A stretch of 64,000 bases of DNA from Pseudoduganella guangdongensis (GTDB taxonomy: Bacteria > Pseudomonadota > Gammaproteobacteria > Burkholderiales > Burkholderiaceae_D), in contig NZ_WWCJ01000002.1 of assembly GCF_009857475.1 (NCBI RefSeq), positions 186,001-250,000 of the forward strand. Direction: 5' to 3'. Of the stretch, positions 36,186 to 44,926 are shown in pieces. Below the pieces are notes generated by a model. That model saw only the letters and a list, made by a program, of their open reading frames with translations, did no database searches and was not told where the DNA came from. The translations under genes were made by a program, and so were the position numbers. How positions within the stretch are numbered: the first letter of the stretch is position 1; every line of letters starts with the position of its first letter.

Positions 36186-36842
36186 ATGACAACAGAAACT
36201 ATCAGTATTATCGGAGCGGGCGAAGTTGGAACCCACCTCGCACGCGCGGCCATCGCCAGCGGCTACCAGGTCATCATTGCCAACTCTCGCGGGCCTGAAA
36301 CGCTCAAGGAGCTCATCGACCGGCTCGGACCGTCGGCGCGCGCTGCCACTGCCGAAGAAGCAGCAAGGGCGGGCGATGTGGTGGTAATCGCGGTTCCCCT
36401 TCAATTGGTAAATAACATGCCTCGCGAAGCTCTTGCAGGCAAGATCGTGCTCGACACAAACAACTACATGACCTGGCGCGATGGCCACTATACGGTGATT
36501 GATTCGGGCCAGAAGACCGAGCATGAACTGCGCCAAGAGCACTTGCCAGCGTCTAAAGTAGTCAAGGCATTTACACATATCCAAGCGCCACGCATCCTCA
36601 CCTGGGGCAAGCCTGCCGGATCGCCTGACCGGCTGGCCCTGGCGACTTCAAGCAATTATCCGGAAGCGGTTGAGTGGGTGACGCGCCTGTACGACCAGTT
36701 CGGATTTGACTGCGTCGATCACAGTCCCCTGAGCGAATCATGGCGTAACCGTCCTGGCCAGCCGGCCTGGAAGCAGGAGCGCCATACACGCGAAGAACTC
36801 ATTGCCAACTTGGCTCGAGCGCGCCCAATCATAACTGTCTGA
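36186..36842 (+). CDS. NADP-dependent oxidoreductase, F420:NADP reductase (FNO) type
   Basis: A 218-residue dinucleotide-binding protein with a Rossmann start 'ISIIGAGEVGTHLARAAI', the NADP-selective 'IIANSRGPE' strand end, 'VVVIAVPLQ' and 'IVLDTNNYMTWRDG'. It matches the family annotated as NADP oxidoreductase, coenzyme F420-dependent, although beta-proteobacteria generally lack F420; a different partner is likely. It lies 18 bp after the TetR gene in the same direction. It may share TetR control with the SDR gene. Confidence 0.85.
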   Translation: MTTETISIIGAGEVGTHLARAAIASGYQVIIANSRGPETLKELIDRLGPSARAATAEEAARAGDVVVIAVPLQLVNNMPREALAGKIVLDTNNYMTWRDGHYTVIDSGQKTEHELRQEHLPASKVVKAFTHIQAPRILTWGKPAGSPDRLALATSSNYPEAVEWVTRLYDQFGFDCVDHSPLSESWRNRPGQPAWKQERHTREELIANLARARPIITV

Positions 36843-37016
36843 GCGACCGTTGTTTCGGCAGGATGGAAGCCTTCATGTCGCCAACGGGCACCTTCTGGCG
36901 AGGTACGGTCAAGCTTATGTGCGTCTTGCAAGCGGCCGCCACGGCAGTGTGCGCGGCCAGACTGATCCTGAACGATCACTACGTAAGAAGCGACGATAAA
37001 CCGGAACATCCAGCGC

Positions 37017-37206
37017 TCACACCGCCTTTAGCGCAGGCTTGGAAGGCGCCGCATCCAGCATATATTGGCTCAGAACCCACAGCTGCCTCGCCTTGCCGGC
37101 GTCGAGGCTGTAAGAACGTGCACCGTCGCCCGAGCTTGCTGCGGCTGGCGCTTTTTTGAGCCCTCCCGGCGGTAAGCCTGCATCGACGCGTGCTTTGCCG
37201 GAAGAA
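37017..37206 (-). pseudogene. Start-less coding remnant downstream of glmS
   Basis: On the minus strand, immediately after the glmS stop but in another frame, an uninterrupted run of about 60 codons reads 'GARSYSLDAGKARQLWVLSQ', then 'YMLDAAPSKPALKAV' and a TGA at 37017. No start codon opens it. It looks like the 3' end of a gene whose front has been lost, but I cannot name the family. The rest of 36843-37016 contains no convincing gene. It marks the right edge of the accessory block. Confidence 0.35.
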
Positions 37207-37213
37207 CTGCACC

Positions 37214-39043
37214 TTATTCCACCGTCACCGACTTGGCCAGGTTACGCGGCTTGTCGACATCGGTGCCGCGTGCCAGGGCGGTGTGGTAGGCCAGCAGTTG
37301 CAGGGCAACCACGTGCAGGATCGGGGACAGCGGGCCATAGTTTTCCGGCAGGCGGATCACGTGCAGGCCGTCGCCGGAGGTGATGCGGGAGTCGACGTCG
37401 GCGAAGACGTAGAGCTGGCCGCCGCGCGCGCGCACTTCCTGCATGTTGGACTTCAGCTTTTCCAGCAGGGCGTCGTTCGGCGCGATGGTCACCACCGGCA
37501 TTTCGTCGGTGACCAGCGCCAGCGGGCCGTGCTTCAGTTCACCGGCCGGGTAGGCTTCGGCGTGGATGTAGGAAATCTCTTTGAGCTTGAGCGCTCCTTC
37601 CAGGGCGATTGGGTAGTGCATGCCTCGGCCCAGGAACAGGGCGTTCTCTTTGCGGGCGAATTCTTCGGCCCAGGCGATGATCTGCGGTTCCAGCGCCAGC
37701 ACGGAGGCGATGGCGGATGGCAGGTGGCGCATGGCTTTCAGGTGGGCGGCTTCCTCGTCGTCCGACAGCAGGCCGTTGGCTTGGGCCAGGCTCAGGGTCA
37801 GCAGGAACAGGGCGGCCAGCTGGGTGGTGAAGGCTTTGGTGGAGGCGACGCCCACTTCCACGCCGGCGCGGGTGATGTAGGCGAGTTTGCACTCGCGCAC
37901 CATGGCGCTGGTGGCGACGTTGCAGATGGTCAGGGTGTGCTCCATGCCCAGCGAGCGCGCGTGTTTCAGGGCGGCGATGGTGTCGGCGGTTTCGCCGGAC
38001 TGGGAGATGGTGACCACCAGCGTCTTGGGATTCGGCACGCTGTCGCGGTAGCGGTATTCGGAAGCGATTTCCACGTTGACCGGGACTTTGGCGATCGATT
38101 CGATCCAGTACTTGGCGGTTAGGCCGGCGTAGTAGCTGGTGCCGCAGGCCAGGATCAGCACGCGGTCGATTTCCTTGAACACTTTGTAGGCGCCATCGCC
38201 AAACAATTCGGGCATGACGCCGGTGACGCCTTCCAGGGTGTCGCCGACCACGCGTGGCTGCTCGAAGATCTCTTTCTGCATGAAGTGACGGTACGGGCCC
38301 AGCTCGGCGGCGCCGGTGTGGGCGTGTACGGTTTTCACTTCGCGCTGCACTTGCTTGCCGTTGACGTCGACGATCCAGGTGCGGCCCAGTTGCAGGTCGA
38401 CCACGTCGCCTTCTTCCAGGTAGATGATCTGGTCGGTGGTGCCGGCCAGCGCCATGGCGTCGGAGGCGACGAAGTTTTCACCCTGGCCAATGCCGACGAT
38501 GAGCGGCGAGCCCTGGCGCGCGGCGACCACGCGGTGCGGTTCTTCGCGCGAGAACACGGCGATGGCGTAGGCGCCGTGCAGGCGCTTGACGGCGTGCTGC
38601 ACGGTGTCGAACAGGTCGCCGTTGTACATGTGGTCGACCAGGTGGGCGATCACTTCGGTGTCGGTCTGGCTGGTGAAAACATAACCCAGCGCGGTCAGTT
38701 CGGCGCGCAGTTCGTCGTGGTTTTCAATGATGCCGTTGTGGACCAGGGCGATGCGGGCCACCTCTTCGCTCGGGGAGAAGTGCGGGTGGGCGTTGTGCGA
38801 GGCGGGCGCGCCGTGGGTGGCCCAGCGGGTGTGGGCGATGCCGGTGAAGCCGTTCAGGCCGCCTTCGTTGATCTGCTTTTCCAGGTCGGCCACGCGGGAG
38901 GTGCTGCGCGAGCGCTGCAGTTTGCCGTCCAGGTGCAGGGCGACGCCGCAAGAGTCATAGCCACGGTATTCCAGGCGCTTCAGGCCCTCTACCAGGATAG
39001 GGGTGATATTGCGCTGGGCGACAGCGCCGACGATACCGCACAT
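37214..39043 (-). CDS. glmS: Glutamine--fructose-6-phosphate aminotransferase (isomerizing)
   Basis: This 609-residue enzyme makes glucosamine-6-phosphate, the first step of UDP-GlcNAc synthesis for peptidoglycan and LPS. The N-terminal glutaminase domain begins '[10 protein letters not shown]', so Cys2 is the nucleophile after Met removal. Two SIS sugar-isomerase domains follow, with '[18 protein letters not shown]' and the C-terminal '[12 protein letters not shown]' that closes the active site. The length is normal. glmU, the next enzyme of the pathway, lies 1.5 kb upstream on the same strand, separated by acpH and an Lrp gene on the opposite strand. Confidence 0.98.
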   Translation of the reverse strand: MCGIVGAVAQRNITPILVEGLKRLEYRGYDSCGVALHLDGKLQRSRSTSRVADLEKQINEGGLNGFTGIAHTRWATHGAPASHNAHPHFSPSEEVARIALVHNGIIENHDELRAELTALGYVFTSQTDTEVIAHLVDHMYNGDLFDTVQHAVKRLHGAYAIAVFSREEPHRVVAARQGSPLIVGIGQGENFVASDAMALAGTTDQIIYLEEGDVVDLQLGRTWIVDVNGKQVQREVKTVHAHTGAAELGPYRHFMQKEIFEQPRVVGDTLEGVTGVMPELFGDGAYKVFKEIDRVLILACGTSYYAGLTAKYWIESIAKVPVNVEIASEYRYRDSVPNPKTLVVTISQSGETADTIAALKHARSLGMEHTLTICNVATSAMVRECKLAYITRAGVEVGVASTKAFTTQLAALFLLTLSLAQANGLLSDDEEAAHLKAMRHLPSAIASVLALEPQIIAWAEEFARKENALFLGRGMHYPIALEGALKLKEISYIHAEAYPAGELKHGPLALVTDEMPVVTIAPNDALLEKLKSNMQEVRARGGQLYVFADVDSRITSGDGLHVIRLPENYGPLSPILHVVALQLLAYHTALARGTDVDKPRNLAKSVTVE

Positions 39044-39124
39044 AAGAACCTCTTCTGAAAAAGTTAATTGATTGGATCGTAGAGCAGGCGCGAAGAAATT
39101 TGCTTTCTCAATTGGCGCTACAAT

Positions 39125-39137
39125 GAAATAATATTTC
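39125..39137. promoter_or_regulatory. Candidate Lrp operator, copy 1
   Basis: GAAATAATATTTC is a near-perfect palindrome (5-bp arms GAAAT/ATTTC). An identical copy begins 29 bp downstream. The size and AT-rich centre suit Lrp/AsnC binding sites; the gene for an Lrp protein starts at 39172. Confidence 0.55.
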
Positions 39138-39153
39138 TTACCGCGCTTGGCGC

Positions 39154-39166
39154 GAAATAATATTTC
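39154..39166. promoter_or_regulatory. Candidate Lrp operator, copy 2
   Basis: This is an identical 13-base copy of the palindrome at 39125-39137, ending 5 bases before the ATG of the Lrp-family gene. Binding here would block translation initiation or promoter clearance, in line with autorepression. The two copies sit almost three helical turns apart. Confidence 0.55.
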
Positions 39167-39171
39167 AAATT

Positions 39172-39630
39172 ATGGACTTTGATGAAATTGATCGTCGCAT
39201 CCTGAACGCTTTGCAGAAGGATGCCTCACAGACTAACGCGGAATTGGCGGCTGCTGTCCACGTTTCGCCGCCAACTTGCCTGCGCCGGGTCAAGCATTTG
39301 CGCGAAAGCGGGGTGATCGAGCGCGAGGTGGCGCTGGTGGCACCGGAAAAAGTGGGGGCGCACCTGACGGCGGTTGTGGAAATCTCTTTAGATATCCAAG
39401 CCGCTGAACGCATGGCGGAATTCGAGGCGCTGGTGGCGCCAGAAGCGGCGGTTTTGCAGTGCTATCGCGTTTCGCCGGGGCCGGATTTCGTGCTGATTGT
39501 GCAGGTGGCAGACATGCCGGCCTACCATGCGCTGGCACACCGTTTGTTCGCCGGCCAGGCTAATGTGCGTAACGTTAAGGCCTACTTTTCCACTTTCCGT
39601 AGCAAGTTCGAAACCAGCATAGCTGTCTGA
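39172..39630 (+). CDS. Lrp/AsnC-family transcriptional regulator
   Basis: A 152-residue regulator: N-terminal helix-turn-helix 'NAELAAAVHVSPPTCLRRVK' and a C-terminal RAM (ACT-like) ligand and oligomerisation domain ('VLQCYRVSPGPDFVLIVQV'). It is divergent from glmS; the 128-bp gap carries two identical palindromes that are probable binding sites. No Shine-Dalgarno sequence is evident because the second palindrome occupies that position, so translation may be leaderless or regulated by the site. The amino-acid effector is unknown. Confidence 0.93.
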   Translation: MDFDEIDRRILNALQKDASQTNAELAAAVHVSPPTCLRRVKHLRESGVIEREVALVAPEKVGAHLTAVVEISLDIQAAERMAEFEALVAPEAAVLQCYRVSPGPDFVLIVQVADMPAYHALAHRLFAGQANVRNVKAYFSTFRSKFETSIAV

Positions 39631-39635
39631 TCCAG

Positions 39636-39943
39636 TTATCCCCGGTTATACCGGGCTAAACACAGGCTTATACACAAATTCATCCACAGGCCAGAGTGGC
39701 ACCCGTACAGTTTTCCCGAGTTCCCCACCAACTTTCCCAACGTTTTCCGCAAGGTTTCCCACATCTTTATCCACAGTTTTGAGTTATCCATGCTTGTTAG
39801 CTGGTATTCCCCAGGTTTTTCCACAGCAAGCGTGTATTTGCTGCTCGTGTGGATAATTCGTGCAGACCACTTTAGGTTTATCCCATACCTGTACAAGCGT
39901 TTTCACGCGGATTTACACCGGCTTTTACACATCTTTATCCACA
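39636..39943. other. Cluster of DnaA-box-like 9-mers (TTATCCACA)
   Basis: The 329-bp gap before acpH contains no gene but holds three perfect TTATCCACA boxes: 39767-39775 (+), 39848-39856 (-) and 39935-39943 (+). Near-matches are TTATCCCCG at 39636, TTATACACA at 39668, TCATCCACA at 39680, TTATCCATG at 39784 and TTTTCCACA at 39817. DnaA binds such 9-mers. The cluster could titrate DnaA, regulate the neighbouring genes, or be a replication-related locus. dnaA itself is not in the window, so I do not call it oriC. Confidence 0.6.
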
Positions 39944-39959
39944 GCGCTAGAATGGGGCG

Positions 39960-40556
39960 ATGAACTACCTTGCGCATATCTACCTTGCCCGCCATAGCGA
40001 AGCCGCCATGGTCGGCGCCATGTTGGGGGATTTCGTGAAATCAAACGGCGGTGAACACTATGCGCCCGAGATTGCGAACGAGATCGCGCTGCACCGCTTT
40101 ATCGATTCCTTCACGGATAGCCACCCGGTGGTGACGGAGGCCAGGAGCCTGTTCGGCGAGGGCCGGCGGCGTTATGCGGGGATTGTGCTGGATGTGTTTT
40201 ACGACCACATCCTGAGCCAGCGCTGGGATGAATACTGCGAGGAGCCGCGCGCCGCGCTGATCGAGCGCTTCTATGGCGCGCTGGCGGCGCACGAGCAGCA
40301 ACTGCCGGAACGGCTGCGCGAAATCCTGCCCAAGCTGATCAAGCAGGACTGGCTTGGTGCGTATGGGGAGTTCAGCGGGGTCGAGCTGGCGCTGACCCGC
40401 ATGTCGGACAGGCTAAGCCGCAACGGCCACCTGCTGCGCGAAGGCATCGGGGAAGTGCAGCAGCACTACGAAGCGATCGCCGACGGCTTTGATCGCTTCT
40501 TCCCCGAACTGGTGAAATTCACTTACCAGCGCCGCCGGCAGTTTTCACTTGCTTAG
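39960..40556 (+). CDS. acpH: Acyl carrier protein phosphodiesterase (DUF479)
   Basis: A 198-residue protein of the AcpH/DUF479 family, which removes the 4'-phosphopantetheine arm from holo-ACP. The N-terminus '[20 protein letters not shown]' and the HD-like metal residues in '[15 protein letters not shown]' and '[15 protein letters not shown]' are diagnostic. It is a single gene, preceded by the DnaA-box-like cluster. Its stop codon overlaps that of glmU on the opposite strand by 4 bases. Function is well supported by family; the physiological role of ACP turnover remains debated. Confidence 0.93.
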   Translation: MNYLAHIYLARHSEAAMVGAMLGDFVKSNGGEHYAPEIANEIALHRFIDSFTDSHPVVTEARSLFGEGRRRYAGIVLDVFYDHILSQRWDEYCEEPRAALIERFYGALAAHEQQLPERLREILPKLIKQDWLGAYGEFSGVELALTRMSDRLSRNGHLLREGIGEVQQHYEAIADGFDRFFPELVKFTYQRRRQFSLA

Positions 40557-41932
40557 GTTTTCTTGACCTTGACCGGGCGCTTCCAGCCTTCGATGGTCAG
40601 CTGCTTTGGGCGCGAGATGGTCAGCTTGCCGGCTGGCGCATCCTTGGTCAGGGTGGTGCCGGCGCCGATGGTGGCGCCGGCGCCGACGGTCACGGGTGCC
40701 ACCAACTGGCTGTCGCTGCCGATGAAGGCGTCGTCTTCGATCACGGTGCGGAACTTGTTGGCGCCGTCGTAATTGCAGGTGATGGTGCCGGCGCCGACGT
40801 TGACGCGCGAGCCGATGGTGGCGTCGCCGATATAGGCCAGGTGGTTGGCCTTGGAATGGGCGGCAACCTGGCTGTTTTTGACTTCGACGAAGTTACCCAC
40901 ATGGACATCTTCGCCCAGTTCGGTGCCGGGACGCAGGCGGGCGTAAGGGCCGATCTGCGAAGCGGCGCCAACCACGGCGTCTTCAATATGGGTGAACGCT
41001 TTGATGTTGGCGCCGGCGCCGATGCGGGCGTTAATCAGCACGCAGTTCGGGCCAATGGTGGCGCCATCGGCGATTTCCACTTTGCCTTCGAAGACGCAGC
41101 CGACGTCGATGGTGACGTCGCGGCCGCAGGACAGCTCGCCGCGCACATCAATGCGGGCCGGATCGGCCAGGGTCACGCCTTTATCCAACAGGCAATTGGC
41201 GACATTGCGCTGGTAGATGCGTTCCAGTTCGGCCAGCTGGGCCTTGCTGTTCACGCCCAGCACTTCCCACGGCGCGGCCGGGTGGGCGGAGACGACTTGC
41301 ACCCCTTCTTCCACCGCCATGGCCACGATGTCGGTCAGGTAGTACTCGCCTTGCGCGTTTTCGTTCTTCAGCTTGCCCAGCCACTGTTTCAGCTTGGCGG
41401 TCGGGATCACCATGATGCCGGAGTTAATTTCCTTGATGAGGCGTTCGGCTTCTGTGGCATCCTTCTCTTCGACAATGCGCTGGATGGCGCCGCCCACGCG
41501 GACGATGCGGCCCAGGCCGAACGGGTTGTCCTGCACCACGGTCAGGATGCCCAGCTTGTCCTTGCCAGCCGCGTCGGCCAGGCGCTTGAGCGAGGCGGAA
41601 GAGGTCAGCGGCACGTCGCCATACAGCACCAGGGTTGGCTGATCGTCGTCCAGGTGGGCCAGGCCCTGCTGAACCGCGTGGCCGGTGCCCAGTTGCGGCT
41701 CCTGCAGCGCGGCGGAGATCTCCGTACCCGGCACCGCCTTGTGCTGCTCCAGCGAAGCCAGCACCGCTGCGCCGCCGTGCCCGTATATGACGCACAATTT
41801 GGCCGGGGACAGGCTGCGCGCAGTGTCGATGACGTGGGACAACAGGGACTTGCCAGCGACGGGATGGAGGACTTTTGGCAGCGCCGACTGCATGCGCTTA
41901 CCCATGCCAGCGGCGAGGATGACGACGTTCAT
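40553..41932 (-). CDS. glmU: Bifunctional GlcN-1-P acetyltransferase/GlcNAc-1-P uridyltransferase
   Basis: The internal ATG at 41932 gives the normal 459 residues. The N-terminal uridyltransferase starts '[20 protein letters not shown]', with the glycyl-rich loop and Lys. The C-terminal half is a left-handed beta-helix of hexapeptide repeats with '[20 protein letters not shown]' and '[18 protein letters not shown]'. It makes UDP-GlcNAc from GlcN-1-P, acetyl-CoA and UTP. It is upstream of and pairs functionally with glmS. No strong ribosome site is seen at this start. The gene is divergent from the DUF6279 lipoprotein with a 31-bp gap. Confidence 0.97.
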   Translation of the reverse strand: MNVVILAAGMGKRMQSALPKVLHPVAGKSLLSHVIDTARSLSPAKLCVIYGHGGAAVLASLEQHKAVPGTEISAALQEPQLGTGHAVQQGLAHLDDDQPTLVLYGDVPLTSSASLKRLADAAGKDKLGILTVVQDNPFGLGRIVRVGGAIQRIVEEKDATEAERLIKEINSGIMVIPTAKLKQWLGKLKNENAQGEYYLTDIVAMAVEEGVQVVSAHPAAPWEVLGVNSKAQLAELERIYQRNVANCLLDKGVTLADPARIDVRGELSCGRDVTIDVGCVFEGKVEIADGATIGPNCVLINARIGAGANIKAFTHIEDAVVGAASQIGPYARLRPGTELGEDVHVGNFVEVKNSQVAAHSKANHLAYIGDATIGSRVNVGAGTITCNYDGANKFRTVIEDDAFIGSDSQLVAPVTVGAGATIGAGTTLTKDAPAGKLTISRPKQLTIEGWKRPVKVKKT

Positions 41933-41963
41933 AGGACCGTGGTTTCTTGTGTGAGTTGAAATA

Positions 41964-42830
41964 ATGAAAAAGTTTAACACGTGGATCGTGCTGGCTTTTG
42001 CCATTCTGCTGGCAGCGTGCAGCTCCCTGCGGCTGGTGTATAACAACGCCGATACGCTGCTGTACTGGTGGCTGGACGCCTATGTGGATTTCGACAGCAC
42101 GCAGAAGGCGGAGGTCAAACAGGATATCGGCGACTTCTTCCGCTGGCACCGCAAAACCCAGCTGCACGACTATGTGCAGCTGCTGCAGCGCGGCCAGCGC
42201 CAGCTGAACGGCGAGATCACCCAGGCCGAGCTGCTGGCTGAATATGTGGATATCCGCGACCGTACCGAGGCCTTGCTGCTGCGCTCGGCGCCGGAAATAG
42301 CGGAAATGGCGCTGTCGCTCAAGCCCGAGCAGCTGGAGTCCATGGAAAAGAAATTCAGCAAGAACAACGCCGACTTCCGTAAAAAGGTGATGAAGGGCGA
42401 CCGGGACGACCAGAACAAGGTCCGCTACAAAAAGTCGATGGAGCAGTTCGAACTCTGGTTCGGCGATTTCAGCAACGATCAGGAAGCCATCATCCGCAAG
42501 GCATCCGATGCGCGGCCCCTGAACAATGAGCTCTGGCTGGACGAGCGCATGCGGCGTCAGCAAAAGGTGCTGGCGCTGGCGCGCCGGATCATGGTCGAGC
42601 AGCCAGCCAAGCCGGTCGCCACGCAATGGGTGGAAGAGATGATCCGTTCCAGCTTCGACCATTTTAGTATTTCTGAGCGCAAAGCCTTTTTTGAAAACTA
42701 CACCCAAAGCACGGTGGAACTTGTCCACACCGTGCTGCGTATCGCTACACCCGAGCAGAAAGCCCACGCGCAAAAGCGCATGGCGAGCTGGATCCGCGAT
42801 TTGAATACCCTTGCGGCGCAGGCGCAATAG
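41964..42830 (+). CDS. DUF6279 lipoprotein
   Basis: A 288-residue protein with a lipobox 'LLAAC' (Cys19) and a mature start '[19 protein letters not shown]', characteristic of DUF6279 lipoproteins. The rest is predicted to be all-helical, with many charged residues ('[19 protein letters not shown]', '[18 protein letters not shown]'). Function is unknown; an outer-membrane inner-leaflet location is likely. It is divergent from glmU and just upstream of rsmD, perhaps co-transcribed. Confidence 0.85.
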   Translation: MKKFNTWIVLAFAILLAACSSLRLVYNNADTLLYWWLDAYVDFDSTQKAEVKQDIGDFFRWHRKTQLHDYVQLLQRGQRQLNGEITQAELLAEYVDIRDRTEALLLRSAPEIAEMALSLKPEQLESMEKKFSKNNADFRKKVMKGDRDDQNKVRYKKSMEQFELWFGDFSNDQEAIIRKASDARPLNNELWLDERMRRQQKVLALARRIMVEQPAKPVATQWVEEMIRSSFDHFSISERKAFFENYTQSTVELVHTVLRIATPEQKAHAQKRMASWIRDLNTLAAQAQ

Positions 42831-42866
42831 GCCTTGGCGCACGGCCGGCATGAGATAATGCCGCCC

Positions 42867-43451
42867 ATGCAAAAGAAGAAAGTCCCCAACCAGGTCCGCA
42901 TTATTGGCGGCGACTGGAAGCGCACCCCGCTGCCCGTGCTGGAAGCCCTGGGCCTGCGTCCGACGCCAGACCGCGTGCGCGAAACCGTCTTCAACTGGAT
43001 CAATCACCTGCTGGATGCCGCCTGGAGCGACACGCAGGTGCTGGACCTGTTCGCCGGTAGCGGCGCCCTCGGTTTCGAGGCCGCCAGCCGCGGCGCGGGC
43101 AAGGTCACCATGATCGATGCCAACAGTGCGGTGGTGCGCCAGCTGGAAGCCAACCGCGAAAAGCTGAGGGCGACCAATATCGCCATCCAACGCGGCGACG
43201 CCCTGGCCACCGCACAGTCGCTGGCCGGCCGTGGCGCGCGCTTCGACCTGATCTTCCTCGATCCGCCCTACCAGCAAGGCTTGCTGGAGCGCGCGCTGCC
43301 GCTGTGCCGCGCCCTGCTCAAGGAAGGCGGCCTGGTGTATGCGGAAGCGGAATCGCCGCTGGCCTTTGACGGTTGGGAGGTGGTGCGCGCCGACAAGGCC
43401 GGCATGGTCTACTTCCACCTGCTTCAGGCGTTGCCTGAAAATGAGGCATAA
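42867..43451 (+). CDS. rsmD: 16S rRNA (guanine966-N2)-methyltransferase
   Basis: A 194-residue class I methyltransferase acting on G966 of 16S rRNA. The N-terminal 'NQVRIIGGDWKRTPLPV' and SAM loop 'VLDLFAGSGALGFEAASRGA' are followed by the catalytic 'LIFLDPPYQQG' (DPPY motif for exocyclic amine methylation). Start choice between ATGs at 42858 and 42867 is uncertain; neither has a strong ribosome site. coaD follows by 36 bp, the standard order in many bacteria. Confidence 0.95.
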   Translation: MQKKKVPNQVRIIGGDWKRTPLPVLEALGLRPTPDRVRETVFNWINHLLDAAWSDTQVLDLFAGSGALGFEAASRGAGKVTMIDANSAVVRQLEANREKLRATNIAIQRGDALATAQSLAGRGARFDLIFLDPPYQQGLLERALPLCRALLKEGGLVYAEAESPLAFDGWEVVRADKAGMVYFHLLQALPENEA

Positions 43452-43487
43452 TCCTTCTTTATCCTAAGCAAAACGCATGGAGTCGCA

Positions 43488-43979
43488 ATGGTTGTAGCAG
43501 TTTATCCGGGTACGTTCGACCCGCTGACCCGGGGTCATGAAGACCTGGTACGCCGCGCTTCGGGCCTGTTCGACACGCTGGTGGTGGGCGTGGCCGACAG
43601 CCAGAACAAGCATCCGTTCTTTACCCTGGAAGAACGGCTGGATATTGCCAATGAAGTGCTGGGCCATTATCCAAACGTTAAGGTCGAGAGCTTTTCCGGG
43701 CTGTTGAAAGACTTTGTGCGCGAGCATGATGCACGCGTGATTGTGCGCGGCCTGCGCGCCGTGTCCGACTTCGAGTTCGAATTCCAGATGGCGGGCATGA
43801 ACCGCTACATGCTGCCGGATGTGGAAACGCTGTTCCTGACCCCGTCCGACCAGTACCAGTTCATCTCGGGCACCATTGTGCGCGAGATCGCCGAGCTTGG
43901 CGGCGATGTTTCCAAATTTGTTTTCCCCTCCGTTGACCGCTGGTTGCGGAAAAAGATCGCCGCGCGTAAAGGCGAGTAA
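43488..43979 (+). CDS. coaD: Phosphopantetheine adenylyltransferase
   Basis: A 163-residue enzyme converting 4'-phosphopantetheine and ATP to dephospho-CoA. The nucleotidyltransferase motif '[19 protein letters not shown]' has the (T/H)xGH signature with His17; '[19 protein letters not shown]' and '[16 protein letters not shown]' are the other conserved blocks. The length is normal. It follows rsmD and precedes the ferredoxin gene in one probable operon. Confidence 0.98.
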   Translation: MVVAVYPGTFDPLTRGHEDLVRRASGLFDTLVVGVADSQNKHPFFTLEERLDIANEVLGHYPNVKVESFSGLLKDFVREHDARVIVRGLRAVSDFEFEFQMAGMNRYMLPDVETLFLTPSDQYQFISGTIVREIAELGGDVSKFVFPSVDRWLRKKIAARKGE

Positions 43980-43991
43980 GAAAGTACTGTC

Positions 43992-44246
43992 ATGGCTTTA
44001 ATGATTACCGACGACTGCATCAATTGCGACGTATGCGAGCCCGAGTGCCCGAACGACGCGATTTACATGGGTCCGGAGATCTACGAAATCGATCCCAACA
44101 AGTGCACCGAATGCGTCGGTCACTTCGACGAACCGCAGTGCCAGCAAGTGTGCCCGGTTTCTTGCATTCCGTTCAACCCTGATTGGCGGGAAGACAAGGA
44201 CCAGCTGATGGCCAAGTTCGAAAAGCTGCAGGCCGAAAAAGGCTGA
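43992..44246 (+). CDS. YfhL-type 2[4Fe-4S] ferredoxin
   Basis: An 84-residue ferredoxin with two cluster motifs: 'CINCDVCEPECP' and the extended 'CTECVGHFDEPQCQQVCPV'. The insertion between the second and third Cys of motif two is the hallmark of the YfhL/Alvin group. These low-potential carriers donate electrons to unknown partners. It is 12 bp after coaD, probably the last gene of the rsmD-coaD operon. Confidence 0.95.
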   Translation: MALMITDDCINCDVCEPECPNDAIYMGPEIYEIDPNKCTECVGHFDEPQCQQVCPVSCIPFNPDWREDKDQLMAKFEKLQAEKG

Positions 44247-44257
44247 TGTCTCCCAAA

Positions 44258-44295
44258 ATGGGTAGCTCTGCGTTATATTGCAAAAAGCTACCCAT
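44258..44295. promoter_or_regulatory. 10-bp inverted repeat in the leader of the chalcone isomerase-like gene
   Basis: ATGGGTAGCT (44258-44267) and AGCTACCCAT (44286-44295) are perfect inverted copies with an 18-base spacer that contains a possible -10 (TATATT). It starts 11 bases after the ferredoxin stop and ends 15 bases before the next ATG. It may be an operator or a terminator for the upstream operon. Confidence 0.45.
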
Positions 44296-44310
44296 ACCAT
44301 CGGAGACAAA

Positions 44311-44907
44311 ATGAGCTTTACCCGCCGTAAAATCATGCAAGGCGCAGTTGCTGCCGCCATCCTGGCTGCCAGCAGCCTGCCCGCATTCGCCGCCGAAGTG
44401 GGCGGTATCAAATTCCCGGATACCGTGACGGTCGCCGGGCAGGAACTCGTGCTGAATGGCGCCGGTGTGCGTAGCAAGCTGGTGTTCAAAGTCTACGCGC
44501 TGGGTTTCTACCTGAAAGAGAAAAAAACCACAGTGGCCGAGGTGCTGGCCTCGGGCGGCCCGCGCCGCATCCGCATCATGCCGATGCGCGACCTGACTTC
44601 GGATGACTTCGGCATGGCCTTCATGAAGGGCCTGAACGACAACGTCAGCGCCGACGAGCGCACCAAGCTGCTGCCGCAAACCAAGGCTTTCGGTGAGATG
44701 TTTGCCCAGTTCCCGGGCCTGAAGAAGGGTGACGAGCTGATTGTCGACTGGACCCCTGGCGTTGGCTCGCAAGCCACGCTGAACGGCAAGAAGGTGGGGG
44801 AAGTACTGCCGGATGTGGCGTTTTTCAACGCCATCATGCGTATCTGGATCGGCGACAAGCCGGTGGACGCAACCCTGAAACCTAAGATGCTGGTTGCGCC
44901 ACAGTAA
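44311..44907 (+). CDS. Exported chalcone isomerase-fold protein
   Basis: The start at 44311 follows GGAGACAAA. The 198-residue product begins 'MSFTRRKIMQGAVAAAILAA', a signal with an RR pair that could be Tat or Sec, ending 'PAFAAE'. The mature domain matches the chalcone isomerase-like fold ('KLVFKVYALGFYLKEKKTT', 'DFGMAFMKGLNDNV', 'FFNAIMRIWIGDKPVD'). Bacterial members are periplasmic and not known to isomerise chalcones; fatty-acid or heme binding has been suggested for relatives. It is monocistronic. Confidence 0.88.
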   Translation: MSFTRRKIMQGAVAAAILAASSLPAFAAEVGGIKFPDTVTVAGQELVLNGAGVRSKLVFKVYALGFYLKEKKTTVAEVLASGGPRRIRIMPMRDLTSDDFGMAFMKGLNDNVSADERTKLLPQTKAFGEMFAQFPGLKKGDELIVDWTPGVGSQATLNGKKVGEVLPDVAFFNAIMRIWIGDKPVDATLKPKMLVAPQ

Positions 44908-44926
44908 TTGCTGCGCTGCGGAAGGC

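Noticed and set aside
36979-37212. 77-residue minus-strand frame after glmS
   Set aside because: Basic low-complexity product; the adjacent frame reading 'SLDAGKARQLWVLSQ' looks more like real coding sequence.
37214-39043. A glmS ribozyme
   Set aside because: The glmS riboswitch-ribozyme is a feature of Gram-positive bacteria, and no matching leader is seen.
39636-39957. Calling this region the chromosomal origin
   Set aside because: Box density fits, but dnaA/dnaN/gyrB are absent and no skew was computed; reported as a cluster only.
40553-40556. Overlapping stop codons of acpH and glmU as a regulatory signal
   Set aside because: A 4-base convergent overlap is common in compact genomes and carries no further signal here.
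40841-41959. Plus-strand frame opposite glmU
   Set aside because: Antisense shadow of the hexapeptide-repeat region.
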